Positions 16,621 to 24,651 of a stretch of 64,000 nt of DNA are shown one piece after another. The stretch's first letter is position 1. Every line of letters begins with the position of its first letter. Under the pieces are notes generated by a model. That model was given only the letters and a program-made list of their open reading frames with translations, did not search any database and was not told where the DNA came from. This DNA is from Streptomyces tagetis. GTDB lineage: Bacteria > Actinomycetota > Actinomycetes > Streptomycetales > Streptomycetaceae. Location: contig NZ_JAGPNL010000001.1 of assembly GCF_018069565.1 (NCBI RefSeq), positions 1,674,001 through 1,738,000 on the forward strand, read 5' to 3'. The position numbers were made by a program, and so were the translations under genes.

Positions 16621-19443
16621 TCAGGCGAGCTGGCGCCGCACCAGTTCGCGCAGGCGGCCACCGGCCTCCGCGAGCAGGCGGTCCGGCGGGCCCTGCTGGA
16701 CGATCCGGCCCTCCTCCAGCACGATGACCCGGTCGGCGTCCGTCACGGTCGACAGCCGGTGCGCGATGACGATCCGGGTGGCGTCGAGCGCCTTCGTCGA
16801 CTCGATCACCGTGCGCTGCGTCGCGTTGTCCAGGGCGCTGGTCGCCTCGTCGAAGAAGAGCACCCGGGGCCTGCGGATCAGCGCCTGCGCGATCATCAGC
16901 CGCTGCCGCTGGCCCCCGGAGACCGCCCCGCCGCCCGAGACGATGGTGTGCAGCCCCATCGGCATCCGCGCGATGTCCTCCGCGAGCCCCGCCATCTCGG
17001 CCGCCGCCATCACCTCCTCCGGCGTGTACGGCTCGGTGCCGCGGATGACGTCCAGGATCGAGCCGGTGAACGGCTGGGCGTGCTGGAGCACCACCCCGCA
17101 CTGCCGGCGCACCGCCGAGGCGTCGAGCGCGGCCAGGTCCTGGCCGTCGTACAGGACGCTGCCCGACAGCGGCCGGTCGAAGCCGATCAGCAGCCGCAGC
17201 AGCGTCGACTTGCCGCAGCCGCTCGGCCCGACCACGGCGACGAACTCGCCGGGCCGCACCGTGAACGACACGTCGTCCAGGACCAGCGGCCCGTCGTCGG
17301 TGTACCGGAACGACAGCCGCCGCGCCTCGACGGCGCCCGACAGCGGCCCCGGCGGGGTGCTCCCCGCCCGTACCTCCGGCGTGGCGTCCAGCACCGGGCG
17401 GATCTCCTCCAGCAGCGGCAGCGCCGCCACCGCCGACACGAACGCGCCGGTCACCTGTGTCACGGAGGTGAGCAGCATCGTCACCGAGGTGTTGAACGCG
17501 AGGAACGCCGGCGCCGACATCGTGCCGCGCGCCGGACCGGCCAGCAGCATGAACATCAGCAGCGTGCACAGCGGCAGGTAGACCGCGCCCAGTACCGCGT
17601 TGAGGTTCTTCACCCGGCCCACCCGCTGCTGGAGCGAGCGGCTGTGCGCGAACCGCTCCGCCCAGGCCGCGTACGCGTAGTTCTCGGCGGCGGCGACCCG
17701 CAGCTTGGGCAGCCCGCGCAGGGTCTGGAACGCCTGGTTGTTCAGCTTGTTGGTGAGCTTCACCAGCCGGCGCTGCCGGCGCACCTGCCACAGGCCCAGC
17801 GCGAGGAACACCCCCGCGACCACCCCGAGCATCGCCAGGGCCGCCAGCGCCATCGGCACGCTCAACCAGAGCAGCAGCCCCAGGTTCACCCCGGCCACCG
17901 TCACCGACTGCGCCACCGTCGGGCCGACGCCGGCCAGCAGCCGCCGGATCGCGCTGACGCCCATCGCCGCGCTCGCCAGCTCGCCGGTGGAGCGCTCGGT
18001 GAAGAACCGTGTCGGCAGCCGCAGCAGCCGGTCCCACACCGCCGGCTGGAGGGCCGCCTCGATCCGGCCCTCCAGCCGCAGGACGGAGAGGTTCTGCAAG
18101 AGCGTGAAGGCCGCCGCGACCACACCGCTCACCATGACCGCCAGGCACACCCGGGCGATCGGCCCGGTCTCGGCCCGCGGCACGAACTCGCCCAGCACCC
18201 GGCCGGTCGCCAGCGGCACCAGCGCGCCGACCGCCACCGTCACCAGGCCGCTGAGCAACAGCCGGGTCAGGTCCGGGCGGGTGCCCCGCAGACAGAACCG
18301 CAGCAGCCCCAGCGGACCGAGCCCCCGCTCGGGCAGCGGACGGTAGAACATCACCCCGCGCGGCGCGAACTCCCCGGCGTTCGCCTTCCCCACCGGCGTC
18401 TCCCGGCCGGTCGCCGGATGCACGGCCACGTAGCCGCCGCGCCGCCACAGCAGTGCCACCGGCGCCCCCGACCGGGCCCGGTGCCCGACCAGCGGCCCGA
18501 CGTCCTCCCGCCACCAGCGGCCCTCCAGCCGCACCGTGCGGGTCCGCACCCGGGCGGCCAGGGCGACGCGCTCCACCGCATCGAGCCGCCCGCCCTCCGG
18601 GCCCCGCCGGGCCGGCTCCGCCGGCGCGATCCCGGCCGCGCGGGCCACCAGCGCACAGGCCGCGTGGGTGGCGTCGGCGTCGGCCGCCGTCGCCCCCCGG
18701 CCCGGACGCCGCCCGATGGACGCCAGCAGCGCCCGGTCGGCCCGTACGCGCACCGCCTCCCCGGCCTCGATACCGGCCGCGGTCCGCGTCTCGTGGGCGC
18801 GCTCCAGGTGCTCGATCCACCGGTCCAGCGTGGTCAGCAGCCGGTACTGCTGGTCGACCAGGCTCCGCCACAGCTCGGGGTCCATCAGCAGGCCGGCCGC
18901 CGCCTCCTCGCCGTACGGCGCCCCGTACCCGACGCTGCCGGGCGGGACCCGCATCCAGAACACGTCGTCGTCGGCCGGCGCCCCGGCCCGTTCCCCGGCC
19001 GTAGGCGCCTGGACCAGCACGGAGAGCCCGCGGCCGACGCCCAGCGCGAGCGCGTACTCCAGCGCGCCGGTCTCCGGCGGCAGGTAGCGCGGGGTGCCGT
19101 GCTCGTCGTACGACCACGTCGTGTTCCCCGGCCGGTGCAGCTCGCCCAGCCCGATCCGGCGCACCACCGCGTCCCGCAGCGGCCGGGCGAGAAGCGTGTG
19201 GCGGGGGCCGGAGACCGGCCCGAGCAGCGCCGCGCCCGCCTCCAGCCGGCCCAGATGGTGCCAGAGCCCCCGCTCGGCGGCGTCGACCGCGAAGAGGTCC
19301 ACCGCGCCGGAGACCACCAGCCACAGCACCTGCGGCCCCTCCAGCTCCAATGGCCCGGACCCGGTGCCCGCGACCCGCGAGCCCAGCGCGGCGAGCGCCC
19401 CGAGGACGAGGTCGCCCTGCCCTTCGCGCACGTCGGCCGTCAT
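16621..19443 (-). CDS. NHLP-type bacteriocin export ABC transporter, permease/ATPase without peptidase domain
   Basis: A 940-residue fused transporter. The N-terminal 400 residues are the long cytoplasmic extension typical of the second NHLP (nitrile hydratase/Nif11-like leader peptide) transporter, with a cyclic-nucleotide-like region. Six membrane helices follow (about 410-690), then a nucleotide-binding domain: Walker A VGPSGCGKST, signature VSGGQRQRL, Walker B VLFFDEATSALD and H-loop IVIAHRLST. It has no C39 peptidase and should pair with the peptidase-containing transporter whose stop is one base before its ATG. Together they export a double-glycine leader peptide. Confidence 0.92.
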   Translation of the reverse strand: MTADVREGQGDLVLGALAALGSRVAGTGSGPLELEGPQVLWLVVSGAVDLFAVDAAERGLWHHLGRLEAGAALLGPVSGPRHTLLARPLRDAVVRRIGLGELHRPGNTTWSYDEHGTPRYLPPETGALEYALALGVGRGLSVLVQAPTAGERAGAPADDDVFWMRVPPGSVGYGAPYGEEAAAGLLMDPELWRSLVDQQYRLLTTLDRWIEHLERAHETRTAAGIEAGEAVRVRADRALLASIGRRPGRGATAADADATHAACALVARAAGIAPAEPARRGPEGGRLDAVERVALAARVRTRTVRLEGRWWREDVGPLVGHRARSGAPVALLWRRGGYVAVHPATGRETPVGKANAGEFAPRGVMFYRPLPERGLGPLGLLRFCLRGTRPDLTRLLLSGLVTVAVGALVPLATGRVLGEFVPRAETGPIARVCLAVMVSGVVAAAFTLLQNLSVLRLEGRIEAALQPAVWDRLLRLPTRFFTERSTGELASAAMGVSAIRRLLAGVGPTVAQSVTVAGVNLGLLLWLSVPMALAALAMLGVVAGVFLALGLWQVRRQRRLVKLTNKLNNQAFQTLRGLPKLRVAAAENYAYAAWAERFAHSRSLQQRVGRVKNLNAVLGAVYLPLCTLLMFMLLAGPARGTMSAPAFLAFNTSVTMLLTSVTQVTGAFVSAVAALPLLEEIRPVLDATPEVRAGSTPPGPLSGAVEARRLSFRYTDDGPLVLDDVSFTVRPGEFVAVVGPSGCGKSTLLRLLIGFDRPLSGSVLYDGQDLAALDASAVRRQCGVVLQHAQPFTGSILDVIRGTEPYTPEEVMAAAEMAGLAEDIARMPMGLHTIVSGGGAVSGGQRQRLMIAQALIRRPRVLFFDEATSALDNATQRTVIESTKALDATRIVIAHRLSTVTDADRVIVLEEGRIVQQGPPDRLLAEAGGRLRELVRRQLA

Positions 19444-19444
19444 C

Positions 19445-21685
19445 TCACCCCTCCCCGACCAGCGCCGCGTAGGCTCCGCCGCGCGCCACCAGTTCCTCGT
19501 GCCGTCCCCGCTCCACGACCGTGCCGTGCCGCAGGACGACGATCTCGTCGCTGTCGCGCACGGTGCTCAGCCGGTGCGCGATCACCACGCAGGCACAGCC
19601 GCGCCGGCGCAGGTTGTCCATCACCACCTGCTCGGTCTCCGCGTCCAGGGCACTGGTGACCTCGTCGAGGACGAGGACGCTCGGCCGGCGCACCAGGGCC
19701 CGCGCGATCTCCAGCCGCTGGCGCTGCCCGCCGGAGAAGTTGCGGCCGTCCTGCTCGACCCGGCCGTGGATGCCGCCCGGCCGGCGCGTCACCACGTCGT
19801 GCAGCGCCGCGTCCCGCAGCGCCTCCACCACGGCCTCGTCCGGGATCGAGGGGTCCCACAGCGCCACGTTGTCGCGGACGGTGCCCTCGAAGAGGAAGAC
19901 GTCCTGGTCGACGAAGGAGACGGAGGCCGCCAGCGCCCCGCGCGGGATGTCCTCCAGCCGCCGCCCGTCGATGCGGATCACGCCCTCCCATGGCGTGTAC
20001 AGCCCGGCGATCAGCCGTGACACCGTGGACTTGCCGCTGCCCGACCCGCCCACCAGCGCCACCTGCCGGCCCGGCCCGACGGTCAGGTCGAAGCCGGTCA
20101 GCAGCGGCCGGTCGAGCGGGCTGTAGCCGAAGGAGACGTCCTCCAGCTCGACGTGGCCGCGCAGACGGCGGGTGGAGTCGCCCTCGCGCCGGTCGTAGAG
20201 CGGGTCCGCGCGGAAGCTCTCCACGTCCTTGAGCCGGGCCACGTCCGCCGCGAAGTCCTGGATGCGTCCCGCGACGCCGTTCAGCCGGGTCAGCGGGGCG
20301 GTGAAGCGGGTCACCAGCGCCTGGAAGGCGACCAGCAGCCCCACCGACAGATGCCCCTCGATCGCGCGCAGGCCGCCGATCCACAGGATGAGCGCGCTGT
20401 TGACGGTGGCGAGCGCCGGGGCGACCACGCCGAGCCAGGCGCCCGGCACCCCGAGCCGCTGCTGCTCCTCCAGCGTGGTGGCGTGCTGCCCGGCCCAGGT
20501 GCGGAAGTAGCCGTCCTCGCCGCCGGTCGCCTTCAGCGTCTCGATCGACTGGAGGCCCGTGTACGCCGTGTTGGTCAGCCGGGCGGTGTCCGCGCGCAGC
20601 TTCGCCGTGCGGGTCGCCCGCAGCCGGATCACCACCCGCACCGCCACGATGTTCAGCAGCGCCACGCCGACACCGACGAAGGTGAGCTGGGGGTCGTACG
20701 TGTACAGCAGCACCGCGTACACCACGACGACCACCGCGTCGACCCCCGCGGCGGCGAGGTCGCGGGCGAGGGTCTCGGCGACGGCGTCGTTGGACTGGAG
20801 CCGCTGCACCAGATCGGCCGGGCCGCGCTGGGAGAAGAAGGTCACCGGCAGCCGCAGCAGGTGGCGCAGGAAGCGGGCGCTGGAGAGGGTGGAGGAGATG
20901 ATCCGCCCGTGCAGCAGGTTGGCCTGCTGGAGCCAGGTCAGCACCAGCGTCAGCAGGACGCACGCCGCCATCGCCGCGAACACCACGCCGAGCAGCGAAC
21001 TCTGGCCGCCGATCAGGAAGGTGTCGATGTAGGCGCGGCTGAGCGCGGGCACCGCCGCGCCGACCGCCACCAGCAGCAGGCTCGCCAGCACCGCCGCGGG
21101 CAGCGCGCCCGCGGTGCCGCGCAGCCGGGCCGGCATCGCCCCGAGCACGCCGGGCCGGCGCCCGCCCCGGGTGAAGTCCTCGCCGGGTTCCATGGTGAGC
21201 ACGACCCCGGTGAAGCTGCCGTCGAACTCCTCCAGGGAGACGAAACGGCGCCCCTTGCCGGGGTCGTTGACGAAGACGCCGCGGCGGCCGAAACGGCGGC
21301 CCATGCCGTCGTAGACGACGTAGTGGTTGAACTCCCAGAACAGGATGGCCGGCGCCCGTACCCCGGCGAGGGCGGCCAGGTCCATCTGCATGCCCTTGGC
21401 GGTCAGCCCGTGACCGCGCGCCGCCTTCAGCAGGTTGCTCGCGCGCGACCCGTCGCGGGAGACGCCGCAGGCGATGCGCAGTTCCTCCAGCGGGACGTGC
21501 CGCCCGTGGTGGCCGAGGACCATGGCGAGGGAGGCGGCACCGCACTCCACGGCCTCCATCTGGAGCACGGTGGGGGAGCGGACCGCCTTCACCCGGCCCG
21601 CCTTCATCCGGCCCGCCTTCACCCGGCTCGCGGGCCCTCGGCGCCGGGGCGGGGTGGCCCGGCGCCTGCCGCGTTCGCCGCTCAC
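19445..21685 (-). CDS. Peptidase-containing ABC transporter (PCAT, NHLP family)
   Basis: A 746-residue protein. The N-terminal C39 peptidase has its cysteine in QMEAVECGAASLAMVLGHHG, histidine in FWEFNHYVVYDG and aspartate in VNDPGKGRR. It cuts leader peptides after Gly-Gly while six membrane helices (about 200-480) and the ATPase domain (Walker A VGGSGSGKST; FSGGQRQRLEIARAL; VLVLDEVTSALD) export the core. GTG at 21685 overlaps the HlyD stop by four bases; later in-frame start codons exist in a 15-base tandem repeat at 21585-21629. The precursor encoded at 22581-22796 carries the matching VSGG site. Confidence 0.94.
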   Translation of the reverse strand: MSGERGRRRATPPRRRGPASRVKAGRMKAGRVKAVRSPTVLQMEAVECGAASLAMVLGHHGRHVPLEELRIACGVSRDGSRASNLLKAARGHGLTAKGMQMDLAALAGVRAPAILFWEFNHYVVYDGMGRRFGRRGVFVNDPGKGRRFVSLEEFDGSFTGVVLTMEPGEDFTRGGRRPGVLGAMPARLRGTAGALPAAVLASLLLVAVGAAVPALSRAYIDTFLIGGQSSLLGVVFAAMAACVLLTLVLTWLQQANLLHGRIISSTLSSARFLRHLLRLPVTFFSQRGPADLVQRLQSNDAVAETLARDLAAAGVDAVVVVVYAVLLYTYDPQLTFVGVGVALLNIVAVRVVIRLRATRTAKLRADTARLTNTAYTGLQSIETLKATGGEDGYFRTWAGQHATTLEEQQRLGVPGAWLGVVAPALATVNSALILWIGGLRAIEGHLSVGLLVAFQALVTRFTAPLTRLNGVAGRIQDFAADVARLKDVESFRADPLYDRREGDSTRRLRGHVELEDVSFGYSPLDRPLLTGFDLTVGPGRQVALVGGSGSGKSTVSRLIAGLYTPWEGVIRIDGRRLEDIPRGALAASVSFVDQDVFLFEGTVRDNVALWDPSIPDEAVVEALRDAALHDVVTRRPGGIHGRVEQDGRNFSGGQRQRLEIARALVRRPSVLVLDEVTSALDAETEQVVMDNLRRRGCACVVIAHRLSTVRDSDEIVVLRHGTVVERGRHEELVARGGAYAALVGEG
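21585..21629 (-). repeat. 15-base tandem repeat (three copies) at the transporter N-terminus
   Basis: Units begin at 21585, 21600 and 21615 on the plus strand (GCCTTCACCCGGCCC with one or two changes). Read on the coding strand they give VKAGR, MKAGR, VKAVR, each beginning with a possible start codon (GTG, ATG, GTG) before the conserved SPTVLQMEAVECG. Confidence 0.85.
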
Positions 21686-22488
21686 GGCAGCAGCCAGTCG
21701 ACGGGGCGCCGGTCGGCCAGCCGGATCGATCCGGTGGCCTGCGTCATCGAGGTCAGCGCGAACGGGGGCCCGGCCGCGGACGACCACGCGTAGCCGCTCG
21801 CGGTGGCGGAGGAGGTCTCCAGTCGGACGGTCACGGCGACCGGACGGCCCCCGGCGGTGTACTGCTCGCCGAGCCGGGCGTCCCCGAGGAAGGCGGCGAT
21901 GGATTCGGCCGACTGGGCCGCGCGGTCCACCGAGGTCACCCGGCCGCGCAGCACGCCGTACTCCTGGGCGGGCACCGACTGGACGGTGAGGTCGACGGCG
22001 GCCCGCGCGGGGATGCCGGCGGCGCTCTCGGCGGGCACGTACACGGTGGCGTGCAGCGGATCGCCGGGGTGCGCGACCTTCTCGACCGAGGCGACGTCGG
22101 CCCCGGTCCGCACGATCTGGCCGACGGTGGCGCCGAGCGCGCCGACCCGGCCCGCGTCGATGGCGCGGACCACCGACTCGCCCTCGGCGGTACGGACCCG
22201 CAGCACCGGGGCGCCCGCCTCCAGCCGTTCGCCCTGCCGGGCGAGGACCGCGGTGACCTGGCCGGAGACGGGGCTCTGGAGGAGGTAACCGCCCTGCCCG
22301 TGGGTGAGGATGGCGGGCGCCCGGACCGTCGGCGTCACCCGGCCGGCCACCGCCCACACGGACGCGGCGGCCATGGCGAGGACGGTCACGGACAGCACCA
22401 GCCGGCCCCGGGGGCGGGCGAGGCGCACCGGGAGGTCGAGATCCTCGGGCGACTGGAGTTTGGTGAGGGCCTGTCGGCGGAACTGCAC
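21682..22488 (-). CDS. HlyD-family adaptor of the NHLP peptide exporter
   Basis: A 268-residue membrane-fusion-type protein. After a cytoplasmic LTKLQSPEDLDLPVRL segment, one membrane helix (about 29-50, LVLSVTVLAMAAASVWAVAG) leads to an extracytoplasmic biotinyl-lipoyl-like hairpin (GGYLLQSPVSGQVTAVLARQGERLEAG) and beta-barrel. The LQSPEDLD start is shared by NHLM bacteriocin system secretion proteins. It probably links the two ABC transporters across the cell envelope. Its stop overlaps the PCAT start (GTGA). It lies 92 bases downstream of the precursor gene, behind a hairpin that may limit its expression. Confidence 0.9.
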   Translation of the reverse strand: MQFRRQALTKLQSPEDLDLPVRLARPRGRLVLSVTVLAMAAASVWAVAGRVTPTVRAPAILTHGQGGYLLQSPVSGQVTAVLARQGERLEAGAPVLRVRTAEGESVVRAIDAGRVGALGATVGQIVRTGADVASVEKVAHPGDPLHATVYVPAESAAGIPARAAVDLTVQSVPAQEYGVLRGRVTSVDRAAQSAESIAAFLGDARLGEQYTAGGRPVAVTVRLETSSATASGYAWSSAAGPPFALTSMTQATGSIRLADRRPVDWLLP

Positions 22489-22532
22489 GGCGGACGATCC
22501 CGGAGTCTTCCTGGAAGCGGAGGCCGAAGAGC

Positions 22533-22558
22533 CCCGGAGCCGGTGGGGCGGCTCCGGG
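22533..22558 (-). terminator. Hairpin between precursor and transporter genes (attenuator candidate)
   Basis: CCCGGAGCC (22533-22541) and GGCTCCGGG (22550-22558) form a perfect nine-base stem with an eight-base loop, just after the precursor stop and before the HlyD start. Such a placement commonly lets the peptide gene be made in excess over its exporter. Confidence 0.7.
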
Positions 22559-22580
22559 ACCCGTCGGCACGAGGACGTGG

Positions 22581-22796
22581 TCAGAGACCGGCGACGAGGC
22601 CGGTCACCGGGGCGGTGTTCAGACCGGTCACGCCCTCGACGGTGCCGACGGCGGTGCCGGCCAGACCCGAGACCGGGGCGACACCGTCCACCAGGCCGGT
22701 GACGGTGCCGACGGCGTTCACGTTCAGGCCGCCGGAGACGTTGTCCAGCTCGGCGTCGGAGATCTCGGCGGTCTCGACCCGGGGGGTGGGGTTCAT
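22581..22796 (-). CDS. Double-glycine leader precursor peptide with cysteine-free, Val/Thr/Gly-rich core
   Basis: Seventy-one residues. The leader MNPTPRVETAEISDAELDNVSGG ends in Gly-Gly and shows the acidic EISDAELDNVSGG pattern cut by C39 peptidases. The 48-residue core has seven Thr, one Ser, one Asp, one Glu, no Cys, no aromatic residue and no basic residue. It is an imperfect duplication: AVGTVTGLVDGVAPVSGLAG then AVGTVEGVTGLNTAPVTGL. Similar peptides are often labelled type A2 lanthipeptides, but without cysteine no lanthionine can form and no LanM, LanB or radical SAM gene is nearby. ATG at 22796 with AAGGGAAG seven bases upstream is preferred over 22814. Directly upstream of its exporter genes. 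Confidence 0.82.
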   Translation of the reverse strand: MNPTPRVETAEISDAELDNVSGGLNVNAVGTVTGLVDGVAPVSGLAGTAVGTVEGVTGLNTAPVTGLVAGL

Positions 22797-23361
22797 GGGG
22801 GGACTTCCCTTCATAGAGCTACTTCACAAGGGGGGAACGGCCGCCCCGCGGACAGGGCAAGGCCGCCGACGCGGACCCGGCGAACCCGGTTCAGGGGTTC
22901 GCCGCGGGCCCCGCGACGCGATGGATCAAAGCACGCACCGCATCCGCCGCTCCACTCAAACCCCGCCCCTACCTGGGCACTTACGAAGGCCAGGCAACCA
23001 ACCGTGCAGGTCCGGCCACCGCATCGCGGCGACTTCTTCACACCCCGCTCGCGCGGGGCACGCACCGTCCCCCGCCCCCGCCGAGGCGGATCGGGCACAC
23101 CCGTACCAAAGGCGTGTACGCCGCTTCGGACTTGTGTGAATCCTCCAACGGCCGTGACCGGCCTGGGCGCGGGATGTGCAGATTCACCGAAGCGGCGATT
23201 CCCCTCGCGGCGGTGACGGAAGGTCCCCGGGCGGACGCGGAGCGTGCCCTTGCCCGCGGAATTGAACGGTCCGTCAGGCCGGTGCGTACCAACAGCCGTC
23301 CAGGCGCCCCGAGAAGCTGCCGACCGGCGGCACGGACCCCGTCCCCAGGAGGTCGAGAAGG
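22797..23361. other. Divergent control region (precursor peptide / S1 protease)
   Basis: No gene is supported in these 565 bases. They must hold the promoters for the minus-strand peptide operon and for the plus-strand protease. The clearest signal is AGGAGG at 23347-23352 before the protease TTG. I could not pick out a convincing -35/-10 pair. Confidence 0.4.
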
Positions 23362-24573
23362 TTGAGTCACAAGCGAATGCCGAAGCGCAAGGCCGCGATC
23401 GCGGCGGGAGGTGTGGCCGCGCTCGGCGCGGCGGCGCTCCTGCTGCCGAACGCCAACGCCTCGCAGGACGCCGCTCCCGCGGACGAGGCGGCGGCGCCGC
23501 GGACCCTGAAGGCGGCGGACGCGCCGGACCTCGCCGGCCGGGTCGCCGGAATGCTCGGCGAGTCCTTCGCGGGCTCCTACTACGACGCGGGCAAGCAGCA
23601 GCTCGTCGTCAACGTCGCGCCGGGCGGCGACCGCGGCGCCGCCGACCGGGCCCGGCAGGCGGGCGCGGCCGTCCGCGAGGTCGGCAACAGCATCGCCGAA
23701 CTGAAGGGCGGGGCACGGACGCTGACCTCCGAGGCGAGCATCCCGGGCACCGCCTGGGCCATCGACCCGCGCACCAACAAGATCCTCGTCACCGCCGACA
23801 GCACCGTCACCGGCGACCGCTGGGACCGGCTGGAGTCCACCGTCGAACGGCTCGGCTCCGGCATGGCCACCCTGAAGAAGTCGGCCGGCACCTTCAAGAC
23901 CTTCGCCTCCGGCGGCGACGCGATATTCGGCGGCGGTGCCCGCTGCTCGCTCGGCTTCAACGTCACTGCGGGCGACGGCGCCCCCGCCTTCCTGACGGCC
24001 GGTCACTGCGGCGTCGGCGCCGCCCGGTGGTCGGACGCCCAGGGCGGCCGGCCGATCGGCACCGTCGACCAGGCCGTCTTCCCCGGCGCGGGCGACTTCG
24101 CGCTCGTCACCTACGACGACCCGGCGACCGTCGCGCCCAGCGAGGTCAACCTCGGCAACCAGACCCTGGCGATCAGCCGCGCCGCCGAGGCCACCGTCGG
24201 CCAGGAGGTCTTTCGGATGGGCAGCACCACGGGGCTCTCCGACGGCCGCGTGCTCGGCCTCGACGCCACCGTGAACTACCCCGAGGGCAGGGTCAGCGGC
24301 CTCATCCAGACCGACGTCTGCGCCGAGCCCGGCGACAGCGGCGGCTCCCTCTTCACCCGCGACGGCCTCGCGGTCGGGCTGACCTCGGGCGGCAGCGGCG
24401 ACTGCACGGTCGGCGGCCAGACCTTCTTTCAGCCCGTCACCACCGCCCTGGAGGCGGTCGGCGCCACGCTCGGCGCGGACGGCGCGGCCTTGGGCACCGG
24501 AGCCGACGGCACCGGCACCGGCAACGCCCGCCAGGGCGGCGGACGGCACGGCGTCCCCGCCAACGGCCACTGA
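23362..24573 (+). CDS. Secreted streptogrisin/alpha-lytic-type S1 serine protease (proenzyme)
   Basis: A 403-residue preproenzyme with TTG start (AGGAGG nine bases upstream). Signal peptide to about residue 35 (AAIAAGGVAALGAAALLLPNANA), then an alpha-lytic-protease-type pro-domain (about 55-195) that serves as folding chaperone, then the chymotrypsin-like domain. Catalytic triad: His in LTAGHCG, Asp in GDFALVTYD, Ser in EPGDSGGSL; the disulfide cysteines RCSLG/HCG and DVCAEP/DCTVG are present. The C-terminus has a short Gly/Thr-rich tail without a binding domain. Closest to streptogrisin C/D-type enzymes. The secreted SSI inhibitor nearby could be its partner. A related membrane-anchored copy lies at 32434-33798. 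Confidence 0.95.
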   Translation: MSHKRMPKRKAAIAAGGVAALGAAALLLPNANASQDAAPADEAAAPRTLKAADAPDLAGRVAGMLGESFAGSYYDAGKQQLVVNVAPGGDRGAADRARQAGAAVREVGNSIAELKGGARTLTSEASIPGTAWAIDPRTNKILVTADSTVTGDRWDRLESTVERLGSGMATLKKSAGTFKTFASGGDAIFGGGARCSLGFNVTAGDGAPAFLTAGHCGVGAARWSDAQGGRPIGTVDQAVFPGAGDFALVTYDDPATVAPSEVNLGNQTLAISRAAEATVGQEVFRMGSTTGLSDGRVLGLDATVNYPEGRVSGLIQTDVCAEPGDSGGSLFTRDGLAVGLTSGGSGDCTVGGQTFFQPVTTALEAVGATLGADGAALGTGADGTGTGNARQGGGRHGVPANGH

Positions 24574-24587
24574 CACCGAGGTGAGCC

Positions 24588-24617
24588 GCCCGGGGAGCGC
24601 CCGCGCGCTTCCCGGGC
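24588..24617. terminator. Hairpin terminator between protease and SpoIIE genes
   Basis: A 13-bp stem (24588-24600 with 24605-24617, one G-U pair) and CCGC loop lies in the convergent junction. No U-tract. Confidence 0.75.
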
Positions 24618-24651
24618 ACGCTCCGGGCGAGGAGGCGGCCGAGGCGGCCGG

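Noticed and set aside
22581..22796. Calling the precursor a lanthipeptide
   Set aside because: The core has no cysteine and no lanthionine synthetase lies nearby, so thioether rings are impossible.
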